NCBI GenBank assembly: GCA_963682085.1
Contig: OY821614.1
Location: 1,860,001-1,924,000, forward strand
Length of the DNA stretch: 64,000 bases
Source of the DNA: Thiodubiliella sp900128405
Lineage (GTDB): Bacteria > Pseudomonadota > Gammaproteobacteria > PS1 > Pseudothioglobaceae
Reading direction: 5' to 3'
Below are positions 42,293-52,000 of the stretch, in pieces (positions within the stretch are counted from its first letter, which is position 1; the number at the start of each line of letters is the position of its first letter). The notes beneath the pieces were generated by a model. That model ran no database searches and was not told the DNA's origin. It saw only the letters and a program-made list of their open reading frames with translations. Both the position numbers and the translations under genes were made by a program.

Positions 42293-42841
42293 ACTTGTCT
42301 CCTTTTAAAGTATAAAAAAACCACATAAAAACTACTATTTCTATATCGATAAAAAAATATCAAACAAGCGATAAATATATTTTATTGGCGTGCGTTATTA
42401 TAATGCTAATTTAACGCTTATGTGAATACTTTTAATAAATTTTATTTAACAAGATTTTAAGGTTGTGAATGATTGCTAAAGTGCCATATTTCAATAACCT
42501 ATAGATTAAATACTATTCTTTATAAGTATTTAAAAAGGAGCGCTTTCTTAAGGTGCAGATTGCAAGTGAATGACTGATCTTTAATCAAAATCACAATGCA
42601 AAACAGATTTTTTATTGCAAGACCTGTAAAGAACAGGATTTAATTGCTGGTATTGAGACTTTTATACAATAATATGGATGATGAGAAAATTTAATTTTTG
42701 CCAATCCTAGTTACTTCTTTAAATTTTATTTTAGTTAAGACTGGTTTAAAAAAATGCTAAGCTGGAGAAAAGCACGGTATTGGAGCAAGTTGAAATTTTT
42801 CTTTGAATTTTCTCAGTAAGAAAAAGTGTTTTTTAAGCCTT
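42293..42841. other. 550-bp spacer without a recognisable gene
   Basis: Holds the upstream region of the cold-shock gene and, around 42595-42665, a broken frame reading FYCKTCKEQDLIAGIETF, which recalls a zinc-ribbon of an IS-type protein. It is interrupted by stops on both sides, so at most a relic. GGAGCGCTTTCTTAAGG lies at about 42537-42553. No RNA gene recognised. Confidence 0.4.
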
Positions 42842-44575
42842 TTAAAGAGCACATTCGTCAAAAATAAGTGCTGGACAAGTGGCACAAATTTCTCGGTCTA
42901 ATTCTTTGTAAATATGCTTAATAGCTTGTTTTTTTGTATCAAAAAAGTGCGACATACCAACCTGTTGAATGAAGTGTGATTTGGCAGCAAATTCGTATAC
43001 AGAAGGCTTTAATCCGACAAAATATAGATTACCGCCGTTCTTAACTAATCGATTATTTTCTGCAATTAACGCCTTTGTGCCTGCTAAGTCAATAAAGTTA
43101 ATACCACTGGCAACAATGAGAATATGGTTAATACGCTCATTTTCTGAAATGGTAGCGATGCGTTTTTGAATATGATTAACAGAGCCAAAATAAATTGACA
43201 TATCAATACGAATAATTTTTAGTTGCGGGCATTGCTTGAGTGGTTTTTCATTGATGTCAATCAACTTCTTTTTTCCGCTAGCTTGAGTTTCATCTAAAGA
43301 CAAGGTGGGAATAGAAGGTGTGGAAGTTTTGCCAAGAAATAGCACCAACGAAAGTAAAACACCTAAGTAAATAGCAAATTCCAATTCAAGGAAAAGGGTT
43401 GCCAAGAAAGTGGTAATTAAAACAGCGGACTCTTCTATGCTAAAACTCAAGGTTTCACGAATATGGTGAAAATCAATGAGGTTATAAGCAACGACAAGAA
43501 TAACGCCAGCCATCGCAGCAATCGGTAGATAACCCATTAGCGGTGCAATTAATAGCACAATCAACATTAAAATAATTGCCGCAAAGATAGCCGACAATGG
43601 AGTTTTTGCACCAGAGGCATAGTTCAATCCTGAGCGTGTAAAAGAGCCAGAGCCAGCGTAACTAGACATAAAACTACCAAATAAATTTGACATCCCTTGA
43701 CCAATAAATTCTTGATTGGCATGGATGCGTTGGTTAGATTTTGTTGCCACAGCACGACTGATAGAAACTGCTTCAATCAAACCTAATAGAGCAACTGCAA
43801 ACGCCTCAGGTGCTAGCATTTTAATGGTAGCAAATGAAAAGTTTGGCATGGATAAAGGCGGTAAGTGTGCAGGGATTTCACCCACTAATTTAATGTCTGT
43901 GGTGAATTCTTTAAAATATAAGGCAAGTATGCTACCGACAACCATACCTAATAATAAATTGGGCAGCTTAGGAAAGAACTTTTTAATTAAAATTGTTGTA
44001 ATTAAGGTTACTAAACCAATGGTAATAAGATAAAAATTAGCACTACCAGCACCCTGATATAAATCCAGTAAAGTGTGGAGAAAAGACTCACCTTTAGGGA
44101 CAAAAATACCAGTGATATGCTGTAATTGACTGCTGGCAATTAAAATGGCTGCACCTGCAGTGAAACCAATAACCACAGTATGTGAAACAAAGTTAACCAT
44201 TGCACCGAGGCGTGCCAAACCAAATGCCAGTTGATAAACACCAGCAAGAAAAGTCAATGTGAGTGTCAAAGAAACAAATTCAGCAGACCCCGGTTCAGCA
44301 TAATGAGAGATCGCAGAAAAAACCACGATAGAGATTGCAGTAGTTGGGCCTGATACTAAGTGTAGTGATGAGCCAAATAAGGCGGCAATAATAGGAGTAA
44401 CCATTGCTGTGTATAGCCCATATTCTGGGGGTAGTCCAGCAATAGTAGCAAAAGCGACACCTTGGGGTAAAACAATGACAGCACCTGTTAATCCTGCTAT
44501 TAAATCTGCTTTGAGAGAGTCTTTAGTAACAAGTTTAAACCAAGTTAAGAAAGGAAAGAAACGCATAAATACCAT
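42842..44575 (-). CDS. SulP-family anion transporter with STAS domain
   Basis: 577 aa from ATG 44575, one base after the deaD stop (ATG 44566 is also possible; the longer frame to 44713 lies inside deaD). N-terminal SulP core with DLIAGLTGAVIVLPQGVAFA and about 11-12 helices; GSFTRSGLNYASGAKTPLSA is a family motif. A cytosolic STAS domain follows (HILIVASGINFIDLAGTKAL). The last 20 residues contain CATCPALIFDEC, a Cys cluster not part of a standard SulP. In a sulfur oxidiser, sulfate or bicarbonate exchange is a reasonable role. Confidence 0.88.
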   Translation of the reverse strand: MVFMRFFPFLTWFKLVTKDSLKADLIAGLTGAVIVLPQGVAFATIAGLPPEYGLYTAMVTPIIAALFGSSLHLVSGPTTAISIVVFSAISHYAEPGSAEFVSLTLTLTFLAGVYQLAFGLARLGAMVNFVSHTVVIGFTAGAAILIASSQLQHITGIFVPKGESFLHTLLDLYQGAGSANFYLITIGLVTLITTILIKKFFPKLPNLLLGMVVGSILALYFKEFTTDIKLVGEIPAHLPPLSMPNFSFATIKMLAPEAFAVALLGLIEAVSISRAVATKSNQRIHANQEFIGQGMSNLFGSFMSSYAGSGSFTRSGLNYASGAKTPLSAIFAAIILMLIVLLIAPLMGYLPIAAMAGVILVVAYNLIDFHHIRETLSFSIEESAVLITTFLATLFLELEFAIYLGVLLSLVLFLGKTSTPSIPTLSLDETQASGKKKLIDINEKPLKQCPQLKIIRIDMSIYFGSVNHIQKRIATISENERINHILIVASGINFIDLAGTKALIAENNRLVKNGGNLYFVGLKPSVYEFAAKSHFIQQVGMSHFFDTKKQAIKHIYKELDREICATCPALIFDECAL

Positions 44576-44576
44576 T

Positions 44577-46400
44577 TTATCTTGAAAACTTTGGCTTCCT
44601 ACTGTTTCTGTCTCCGTTATTTTGCTTGCGATTTGATTTTCTACCGTTACGATCTTTTGAAAACTTCTTGCGACCAAACTTGCGCCCTTTATTGCCTTCT
44701 GACTTTGAGCCACCTACTTTTGCCGTATTATTTTTATTTGTGAGTTCAACCATATTTAGACGCATACTACAAACCACAGTTTTTTGTAGCATTTCTAAAA
44801 CTTCTTGTGGCATCTCATTGGGTAAATCAATGGTTGAAAAGTTATCAAAAATTTGAATTGAACCAATATACTCGCTGTCAATATCAGCTTCATTTGCCAC
44901 TGCACCTAAAATATTACCGGGCTTTACATTGTTATTGTTGCCAACATCAATACGGTAGCGACACATTGGAATTTGTGGATTATCTTTTAAAGGTGATGCT
45001 TCAGTTGAAATGATTTTTTCTTCACCTTGGCGTTGTTCTTTGCCAAAACTTTGAACTTTGTCTGAGATGAGCAACGGTTCCTTGCCCTGTGCGATAAATG
45101 CTAATGCAGAGGCAGTTTTTAAGGGCTCAATTTCTGGATTTTCCTCTTGGAATTCAGTTACTAATTTTTCAAATATTTCTAAACTTTGGTTGTTAATTGT
45201 TTGCAAAATATTCTCTTTAAATGTCTCAATACGCTTGGCATTAATAATTTTTGCACTAGGCAGTTCAATCGGTTCAATTTTTTGGCGAGTAATGCGTTCA
45301 ATCGTGCTAAGCATACGCCTTTCACGATGTGAAACAAATAAAATTGCTTTGCCAGAACGACCTGCACGACCAGTGCGACCGATACGATGCACATAAGATT
45401 CAGCATCCTGTGGAATGTCATAATTAATCACATGAGAAATGCGTTCAACATCTAAACCGCGTGCTGCCACATCGGTGGCAATAAGAATGTCAATTTTGCC
45501 TTTTTTATAGTTGTTGATAATCCGTTCACGCTGGTTTTGAGCAATATCGCCGTTAATAGCAGCAGCGGAAAAACCACGGGCTGAGAGTTTTTCTTCTAAC
45601 TCAATAGTCATTGTTTTGGTGCGGGTAAAAACAATCATTGCATCAAAAGTGGTTACTTCTAAGATGCGTGTTAATGCATCTAATTTTTGTGCCATATTGC
45701 TGACCATCATATAGGATTGTGCAATTGTTGATGCCGTTTCTGTTTTGTTTTTAACCTTAACAATTTTTGGATTGTTTAAAAACTTTTCCGCTACTTTTTT
45801 AATTATGTTTGGCATTGTGGCTGAAAATAAGGCAATTTGACGCTCTTCTGGAATGCGTTCCATTACCCATTTAATATCGTCAATAAAGCCCATTTTTAAC
45901 ATTTCATCAGCTTCGTCTAGGACGAATGATTTTAAGTTGTCAAGTTTTAAGGTGCCTTTCTTAATATGGTCCATTACCCGACCGGGAGTGCCAACTACAG
46001 CGTGAACACCACGCTTAAGTGGGCGTAATTGCACATCATAAGATTGTCCGCCATAAATTGGCAATACATGAAATCCCTTTATGCCGCGTGCATAAGTTTG
46101 CACAGCTTCCGCTACTTGAATGGCAAGCTCACGCGTTGGCGCTAAGATAAGTAATTGTGGTGCATTGAGTTTAATATCAATTTTATCAAGTAGTGGCAGG
46201 GTAAAAGCGGCAGTTTTGCCTGTGCCCGTTTGTGCTTGACCGATAACATCTTTGCCATCTAATAAATAGGTAATACACTGTTGTTGAATTGGAGAAGGTG
46301 TTTCGTAGCCGATTGAATCTAGAACTTTTAAGATTGAATCAGACAAGCCTAAATCGCTAAATTTGACTTGTGGTTTATTATTTTCTTGGATATCGGACAT
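44577..46400 (-). CDS. deaD: DEAD-box RNA helicase DeaD/CsdA
   Basis: 607 aa. Motifs: Q motif TPSPIQQQ, AQTGTGKTAAF, PTRELA, VLDEADEML, LFSATMP, ARGLDVERIS, HRIGRTGRAGR. After the core comes a DeaD dimerisation region and an RRM-like domain (MCRYRIDVGNNNNVKPGNIL) and a basic Gly/Arg/Asn/Lys-rich tail for RNA binding. Roles are ribosome assembly and mRNA decay in the cold. SulP follows immediately, so its expression is probably tied to this gene. Confidence 0.95.
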   Translation of the reverse strand: MSDIQENNKPQVKFSDLGLSDSILKVLDSIGYETPSPIQQQCITYLLDGKDVIGQAQTGTGKTAAFTLPLLDKIDIKLNAPQLLILAPTRELAIQVAEAVQTYARGIKGFHVLPIYGGQSYDVQLRPLKRGVHAVVGTPGRVMDHIKKGTLKLDNLKSFVLDEADEMLKMGFIDDIKWVMERIPEERQIALFSATMPNIIKKVAEKFLNNPKIVKVKNKTETASTIAQSYMMVSNMAQKLDALTRILEVTTFDAMIVFTRTKTMTIELEEKLSARGFSAAAINGDIAQNQRERIINNYKKGKIDILIATDVAARGLDVERISHVINYDIPQDAESYVHRIGRTGRAGRSGKAILFVSHRERRMLSTIERITRQKIEPIELPSAKIINAKRIETFKENILQTINNQSLEIFEKLVTEFQEENPEIEPLKTASALAFIAQGKEPLLISDKVQSFGKEQRQGEEKIISTEASPLKDNPQIPMCRYRIDVGNNNNVKPGNILGAVANEADIDSEYIGSIQIFDNFSTIDLPNEMPQEVLEMLQKTVVCSMRLNMVELTNKNNTAKVGGSKSEGNKGRKFGRKKFSKDRNGRKSNRKQNNGDRNSRKPKFSR

Positions 46401-46718
46401 AAGTTAATTTATGAATAGCATAAAGAAGCCATTATACGCTAATTGTAGATAACATTAGTATTTCATTATATAGTGAACCTTTAAAAAATATCTGACACAC
46501 TTGGCGAAATGAATAAAATAGTGATATATTCTTATTTTGTATATAAATGCATCTTTTTTGTGACTGATAGATTGTATATTAATTGTGTGATGACTGATTT
46601 TAGAAAGCGGGGTCTTATTGTTTTTAGTTATAAAAAACAACATAAGTTATTTTTATTTCGTAAATTATTAGTATAATATTGCACTAATTAATTCATTTAC
46701 AAAAATTAAGGTCATTTT
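46401..46718. other. Divergent promoter region of deaD and the cbb3 operon
   Basis: 318 bases. A TATAAT at about 46671-46676 (AGTATAATATTGC) lies some 45 bp before the ATG of the Yip1-like gene. No convincing FNR/ANR box (TTGAT-N4-ATCAA) was found by eye. A 62-codon minus-strand frame here lacks a ribosome site and is not called. Confidence 0.5.
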
Positions 46719-47288
46719 ATGATTAAAGCAAGTATCGAGCGTTTAGCACAGTCTAGTTATTCACCTGGCAAATTATTTTTTGGTTTTTCAATTTGGCTGA
46801 TTCTTATTCCACCTATTAGTGCTTTTTTTGGCATGCATTATTATGGTTGGTCGCTGGGTATATCAGACCCGATTCGTTTGGATTTCACACAATCACTTAT
46901 TATTTCTATTTTCTATTTCTTAGCACTTGTTGTTGGTTTTTTTGTTACCGCATTGACTATTAAATGGATGTCTTCTGTGTATGCACCCAAGGCTACTTTG
47001 AAAGATGCTTTTGCTGTGGTTACTGTGATTACAACACCGATTATGTTGGGCGGCATAGTGCATTTATATCCTTCTATTTTCTTTCATGTAATTGCACTTT
47101 CTCCAATTTTTGCATTGAGTGGATATTTGTTATTTGCCTCTATTCCAATTTTATTAAAAACGGATTATGATCGAGGTATCTTTATGGGTTGTTCGTTGTT
47201 TGGTTTTATATCAACTGCTGGCATTTCTTTGTTGGGCATTAGTGCCATCGCTTGGGTTTATGGTATCGGCCCTAATTTAGGAGTTTAA
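46719..47288 (+). CDS. Yip1-domain membrane protein
   Basis: 189 aa with five membrane helices. SPGKLFFGFSIWLILIPPIS and the even spacing of helices resemble the bacterial Yip1 family (moderate confidence). Function unknown. It lies 4 bp before ccoN and appears to be the first gene of the oxidase transcript, which suggests a role in assembly of or membrane environment for the oxidase. Confidence 0.75.
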   Translation: MIKASIERLAQSSYSPGKLFFGFSIWLILIPPISAFFGMHYYGWSLGISDPIRLDFTQSLIISIFYFLALVVGFFVTALTIKWMSSVYAPKATLKDAFAVVTVITTPIMLGGIVHLYPSIFFHVIALSPIFALSGYLLFASIPILLKTDYDRGIFMGCSLFGFISTAGISLLGISAIAWVYGIGPNLGV

Positions 47289-47292
47289 TTTT

Positions 47293-48732
47293 ATGAATAA
47301 AGATCTTTATTACACGGATTCTGCAACGGTATTTTTAATATTTTGCACGATGATTTGGGCGATCATTGGTATGACTGCTGGCGCTTATTTGGCGTCTGAA
47401 TTAGTTATGCCATGGCTCAATTTTGATATTGCAGAAATTACTTTTGGGCGTCTTCGTCCATTTCATACTAATGCCGTTATTTTCGGTTTCGGTGGTTCGG
47501 CGTTAATTGCAACCGCATTTTACACTGTGCAACGCACCTGCCATGTTCGTCTATTTTCACCAAAATTGGCATGGATTGTAGCGATTGGCTGGCAAATTGG
47601 TGTGGCAGTTGGTGTGGCAAGTTTGTTAATGGGTTATACCAGTAGTAAGGAATATGCTGAGTTTGAATGGCCAGTTGATATTGCAGTTGCTATTGTTTGG
47701 GTAAGTTTTGCTATCGTATTTTTTGGCACACTTGCTACTAGAAAAATCCGTCCAATTTATGTTTCTAATTGGTTTTATGGGGCGTTAATTATTGTGGTGG
47801 CAATGCTACACATTGTTAATAATTTAGCAATACCTTATAGTTGGACGCAAGCCTATCCAGTGTATGAAGGGGCACAAGATGCAATTGTGCAGTGGTGGTA
47901 TGGACATAATGCGGTTGGCTTCTTCTTGACAGCAGGATTTTTAGGTATGTTTTATTACACACTACCAAAACAAGCAGACAAGCCTATTTGGAGCTATCGT
48001 CTTTCAGTAATTGCCTTCTGGGCGTTTATTTATACCTATATTTGGGTAGGCCCTCATCATTTGCATTACACTTCTATTCCTGATTGGTTAATGACTGTAG
48101 CAATGGTAATGAGTATTATTTTAATCTTACCTTCTTGGGCAACAATGTTGAATGCAGTAATGACCATGAGTGGTGCTTGGGAGAAATTACGCACTGACCC
48201 CGGTATGAAGTTTGTGGTGGTGTCAATGATTTTTTATGCTTTATCTACTTTTGAAGGTCCAATGTTGGCAATTAAAAGTGTGAATGTTATTAGTCATTAT
48301 ACTGATTGGACGGTAGGGCATGTGCATTCAGGTGCATTAGGTTGGAATGCCTTTGTTACTTTTGGCACGGTTTATTTCTTAGTACCTAAGTTGTTGGGTG
48401 CGTCTGAATTGTATAGTAAGCGTTTGGTAAATATACATTTTTGGTTGGCCTTACTGGGTGTTTTGATTTATATTGTCGCACTATGGGCATCAGGTGTGGC
48501 GCAAGGCATTATGAACTTGTCAATTAATGATTATGGGCAACTAAATTATAGCTTTATTGATATTGTTGTTGTAACCATTCCTTATCATTGGATGCGTTTA
48601 GCAGGCGGCTTAATGTTCTTATTTGGTGTGTTATTAATGGCTTATAATTTGTATCGAACTTATGCTGCGAGTAAGCATAATTTACCAGTCTTAGTGAAAA
48701 TACCAAAAGTCCATCCAGGCAACGAAATTTAG
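47293..48732 (+). CDS. ccoN: Cytochrome c oxidase cbb3-type, subunit I
   Basis: 479 aa, about 12 helices; catalytic heme-copper subunit reducing O2 under low oxygen. Ligand regions: RPFHTNAVIFGFGG (heme b), WWYGHNAVGFFLTAGF (CuB His and the cross-linked Tyr helix nearby), GPHHLHYTSIPDW (CuB His pair) and DWTVGHVHSGALGWNAF (heme His). Complete. ccoO follows after 10 bp. Confidence 0.97.
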   Translation: MNKDLYYTDSATVFLIFCTMIWAIIGMTAGAYLASELVMPWLNFDIAEITFGRLRPFHTNAVIFGFGGSALIATAFYTVQRTCHVRLFSPKLAWIVAIGWQIGVAVGVASLLMGYTSSKEYAEFEWPVDIAVAIVWVSFAIVFFGTLATRKIRPIYVSNWFYGALIIVVAMLHIVNNLAIPYSWTQAYPVYEGAQDAIVQWWYGHNAVGFFLTAGFLGMFYYTLPKQADKPIWSYRLSVIAFWAFIYTYIWVGPHHLHYTSIPDWLMTVAMVMSIILILPSWATMLNAVMTMSGAWEKLRTDPGMKFVVVSMIFYALSTFEGPMLAIKSVNVISHYTDWTVGHVHSGALGWNAFVTFGTVYFLVPKLLGASELYSKRLVNIHFWLALLGVLIYIVALWASGVAQGIMNLSINDYGQLNYSFIDIVVVTIPYHWMRLAGGLMFLFGVLLMAYNLYRTYAASKHNLPVLVKIPKVHPGNEI

Positions 48733-48742
48733 GAGAATTTAA

Positions 48743-49345
48743 ATGTTAAAACTACATAGAACTATTGAAAGTAATTCAGCGTTATTAATATTTGGCATTT
48801 TAATTGTCTCTTCGATTGGCGGTTTCGTGCAAATCGTGCCAAATTTATTTGACGAATCTTTGCACAAAGGCACAGCGAATGTAAAACCTTATTCTGCCTT
48901 GCAATTAACAGGCAGAGATATTTATATTCGTGAAGGTTGCGTGGGTTGTCATTCTCAGCAAATTAGGCCTTTGGTGGCAGAAGTTATGCGTTATGGCGAG
49001 GTTTCAGTGTCTGGAGAGCATATTTATGATCGTCCATTTTTATGGGGTTCGAAACGCACAGGACCTGATTTGGCTAGACTAGGTGGTAAATACAGTGATA
49101 AATGGCACGAAATTCATTTAAATGATCCGCGTTCAGTAGTGCCTCAATCCATTATGCCTGCTTACCCTTGGTTGACTAAAAACAAGGTTAACTCCAAGGA
49201 TATTGTTGCCAAGTTGAAATTACTTAAATGGTATGGACATCCTTATACTGATGCAGAAATTAAACAAGCAGAGCAGGCAATTGACGGAAAAACAGAATTG
49301 GAAGCAATGATTGCTTATTTACAAGTGTTAGGAACTTTTCGCTAA
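48743..49345 (+). CDS. ccoO: Cytochrome c oxidase cbb3-type, subunit II
   Basis: 200 aa mono-heme cytochrome c with one N-terminal membrane anchor (about 14-33). Heme-binding C66-VG-C69-H70 in YIREGCVGCHSQQIRP; axial Met in PQSIMPAYPWL. Passes electrons from CcoP to CcoN. AGGAG precedes the ATG. Its TAA shares one base with the ccoQ ATG. Confidence 0.97.
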   Translation: MLKLHRTIESNSALLIFGILIVSSIGGFVQIVPNLFDESLHKGTANVKPYSALQLTGRDIYIREGCVGCHSQQIRPLVAEVMRYGEVSVSGEHIYDRPFLWGSKRTGPDLARLGGKYSDKWHEIHLNDPRSVVPQSIMPAYPWLTKNKVNSKDIVAKLKLLKWYGHPYTDAEIKQAEQAIDGKTELEAMIAYLQVLGTFR

Positions 49346-49500
49346 TGTGGCAGTTTATTTTAATTGGTGATATGGTGGCTATGGGATTTATGATTTCTTT
49401 GATTATGTGGATGTCTCTGAAACAGAGCAAGGAAGCACAAGATTATTGTATGAATATTCCATTATTTGATGAAGAAATTGTAGGAGACAAGCATGGCTGA
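49345..49500 (+). CDS. ccoQ: Cytochrome oxidase cbb3 small subunit CcoQ
   Basis: 51 aa starting MWQFILIGDMVAMGFMISLI, one membrane helix and a short acidic tail. Position between ccoO and ccoP, size and topology define CcoQ, which stabilises the complex. It overlaps ccoO by 1 bp and ccoP by 8 bp. GTAGGAGACAAGC near its 3' end is the ccoP ribosome site. Confidence 0.88.
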   Translation: MWQFILIGDMVAMGFMISLIMWMSLKQSKEAQDYCMNIPLFDEEIVGDKHG

Positions 49501-50371
49501 TTTACCTTTATTGTGGCAAATTGTAGTAACTGGACTCATTATTTTAGGGTTGGTATATTTATTGACACTGGGTATTAGTATCTATTTTAGTAAAGAGTCA
49601 GATGTTCACGATGTGAGTTGGGATGGCAATCTAGAAGAAGGGCCTAATCCAGCGCCCGCATGGTGGTTTTGGCTGGGCATTAGTTCGGCAATTTTTGCGA
49701 TTTTTTATATGATTTTTTATCCAAGTTTTGGTAATTACAAAGGTTTGTTTGAAATGGATAATGCTCAGCGTTACATCGAAAGTAAGGCAGAGATTAAGCG
49801 TGATTATTATAAAGAACTTGAGGGATTGGAGCAATCAGATACGGTAACTTTACAATTCAATGCTGATGCAATGAAGCTTGCAAGTAATATTTTTGCACAA
49901 AATTGTTCTACTTGTCATAATAAAGATGGCATAGGTCAAGCAAACTTCCCTGATTTAACGGATGAAGATTGGATTTGGGGTGGTGAACTTGAGCAAATTA
50001 CTCAGACTATTGCTAATGGTAGAGAGGCTACAATGCCAGCTTGGGGTTCAGTGCTAGGCAAAGAGGGCGTTGATAGTGTTGCAAAGTATGTTAAAAGTGT
50101 TGCTGATAATATTTATGATGAGAAAAAGCATGCGGTTGGAAAAGAAAAATATCGTCAGTTTTGTATTGCTTGTCATGGCATTACCTTGCAAGGTAATCCA
50201 ATTTTTGGTGCACCTAATCTTGGCGATAGTGTTTGGATGTATGGTGGTGATTTGGAATCAATCAAACAATCGATTGCTTCTGGCAGAAAAGGTGTAATGC
50301 CAGCACATAAAGATAGGCTTACACCACTACAAATAAAATTATTGGCTGCTTGGTTGAAGCGTAATAACTAA
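49493..50371 (+). CDS. ccoP: Cytochrome c oxidase cbb3-type, subunit III (di-heme)
   Basis: 292 aa. Two N-terminal helices (about 8-29 and 56-76), then two cytochrome c domains with heme sites C138-ST-C141-H and C224-IA-C227-H; axial Met residues lie in EATMPAWG and KGVMPAHKD. It takes electrons from soluble cytochromes. Last gene of ccoNOQP. ccoG/ccoI/ccoS maturation genes are not in the window. Confidence 0.97.
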   Translation: MADLPLLWQIVVTGLIILGLVYLLTLGISIYFSKESDVHDVSWDGNLEEGPNPAPAWWFWLGISSAIFAIFYMIFYPSFGNYKGLFEMDNAQRYIESKAEIKRDYYKELEGLEQSDTVTLQFNADAMKLASNIFAQNCSTCHNKDGIGQANFPDLTDEDWIWGGELEQITQTIANGREATMPAWGSVLGKEGVDSVAKYVKSVADNIYDEKKHAVGKEKYRQFCIACHGITLQGNPIFGAPNLGDSVWMYGGDLESIKQSIASGRKGVMPAHKDRLTPLQIKLLAAWLKRNN

Positions 50372-50416
50372 GTCCCTAGAGTAAATAATTATTGATACTT
50401 TTTAGCGTCAATAATT

Positions 50417-50806
50417 TTAGCAAATGGGGTGGACTGGTATTTTATTTAGATTGTCTATAGATATTTTCTTAAATAGCACTCTATCTTCAAATCTAGTGTG
50501 CGTTTTAAGTAGTTCTCCGAACTCTAATAGATTGCTTGCATTGATGCTTTTTGCTAAGTTTAATAAGCGTTTGTGTTCATCAATTATTCGTTGACAATCT
50601 CGTTGATTATGTTGTTTAAGTAAGGGCAAAATATGTTGCTCTTCAAAAATAAAATGATTTGAAAAATCTCGTTCAAAGGTTTCTATTATTAATTGACATA
50701 TTGCAGTTTCATTGCCTAACTTTTTTGCATTAATTGCCTTGTTGGCTAGTGATAACGACAAATGATGTTCTTTTGTTAATGTTATTAATTGTTTGGGTAT
50801 TTTCAT
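50417..50806 (-). CDS. Hemerythrin-like HHE domain protein
   Basis: 129 aa helical bundle with di-iron ligand candidates in KEHHLSLSL, NHFIFEEQHILPLL, DEHKRLL and HTRFEDRVLF. Such proteins bind O2 or NO or repair nitrosatively damaged centres. It starts 6 bp after the NnrS gene, and both lie head-on to the cbb3 operon, fitting protection of respiration from NO. Confidence 0.85.
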   Translation of the reverse strand: MKIPKQLITLTKEHHLSLSLANKAINAKKLGNETAICQLIIETFERDFSNHFIFEEQHILPLLKQHNQRDCQRIIDEHKRLLNLAKSINASNLLEFGELLKTHTRFEDRVLFKKISIDNLNKIPVHPIC

Positions 50807-50812
50807 TTTTTG

Positions 50813-51988
50813 TTATCCAAATGAGCCATCAATTCTTTTTTGAAAAAACATTTTTCCGTATATAAAGACAAACAAACCAAAGGCAATAATCCACAATAGT
50901 TGAGAAATGATGATAAATTGAGAGTAATACTCACCCCAAAATAAGACAGCAATCACTCTAAAGGCAAACACCAAGACTAACATAGTAAAAATAACTCCCA
51001 GCATTTTTGGCGGTGAGAAGACATTTCTACCTGTATGACCAAGGCTAACTCTACTCATCATACTGAGTGTTATAAGCCCAATAGCGATAGCAAAACTGTG
51101 TGTTATCGTATTTTGTGGCAAGGTTATAAAATAATCAATAATGATTAATAAAAATGCAAAGTTTATCATGCCATAAGCAACATATAAGCCCCAAATTAAC
51201 GGTTTTCTCCAAATCTCATGACAGTACCAATAGAACATTCTAATACTGTGAATAACAAATAAAAACAACGCACTAATTTGTGTTATATATGTTTTAAAGA
51301 AGATACTGTCAATAGCAAAAATAACAAATAAAACCAAACTACTTAGGTCTAAAAATTTGAAATTTTTTAATTGAATATTGGCAGACACAGCATTTTCAAT
51401 AAAAAATGGAATTAATCTTCGTATCATCATCAAAATGAGTGCAACCACAGTATAAAAAGCAATGTAAATACCTAAATACTGCCCATTTTCCATATAACCT
51501 AAAGCACCAATATAAAACAAAATATCGGCAATAACAAAAGTCAATAATTTAAAAACGATGGGTAAATTTTGCCAGTTTTTGGCTTTAATAATAGGTATGG
51601 CTATAAACAACAAAGAAAAGAGTAGAAATGCCAAATCAGCAATCAGTTGATACCAAATATAATCATACCCTACTACAGATAGCACTCTGGCTATTAACCA
51701 TGCCACACCTAAAGACAACAATGGATAGCCGTTAATTGTTTTAAGCTTCGTCCAGTTTTGTGTTGCAGTTAATAAAAAACCCACAATAACGGCCATCGTA
51801 TAGCCAAAAATCATCTCATGTGCATGCCAATAATATGTGTTAAATTCAACATTAATTGCCTGAGTAAAAAACAATAACCAAGCCAACATTAGAAACGATG
51901 ACCCCAATCCAGCAGCAAAAAATAAAACTCTAAAGCCTGATCTTAGAAAAGCAGGCATTTTGCTTTTGTTTTCTCTTAAATTAATCAT
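50813..51988 (-). CDS. nnrS: NnrS-family membrane protein
   Basis: 391 aa, about 12 helices. FRVLFFAAGLGSSFLMLAWL, NTYYWHAHEMIFGYTMAVIV and RLIPFFIENA are NnrS features, with His residues for heme/copper. NnrS proteins relieve nitrosative stress. Coupled with the hemerythrin-like gene (6-bp gap). It follows the thioredoxin-like gene by 12 bp. Confidence 0.92.
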   Translation of the reverse strand: MINLRENKSKMPAFLRSGFRVLFFAAGLGSSFLMLAWLLFFTQAINVEFNTYYWHAHEMIFGYTMAVIVGFLLTATQNWTKLKTINGYPLLSLGVAWLIARVLSVVGYDYIWYQLIADLAFLLFSLLFIAIPIIKAKNWQNLPIVFKLLTFVIADILFYIGALGYMENGQYLGIYIAFYTVVALILMMIRRLIPFFIENAVSANIQLKNFKFLDLSSLVLFVIFAIDSIFFKTYITQISALFLFVIHSIRMFYWYCHEIWRKPLIWGLYVAYGMINFAFLLIIIDYFITLPQNTITHSFAIAIGLITLSMMSRVSLGHTGRNVFSPPKMLGVIFTMLVLVFAFRVIAVLFWGEYYSQFIIISQLLWIIAFGLFVFIYGKMFFQKRIDGSFG

Positions 51989-52000
51989 ATTTTCTACATC

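Noticed and set aside
42595..42665. Zinc-ribbon-like peptide of an IS protein
   Set aside because: Interrupted by stops on both sides and too short; mentioned only as a possible relic.
44576..44713. N-terminal extension of the SulP gene
   Set aside because: It lies inside deaD in another frame and is unlike SulP N-termini.
46455..46643. 62-codon minus-strand frame upstream of the cbb3 operon
   Set aside because: No ribosome site, low-complexity content, and located in a promoter region.
46401..46718. FNR/ANR site for the cbb3 operon
   Set aside because: No TTGAT-N4-ATCAA-like palindrome was found; only a -10 box is supported.
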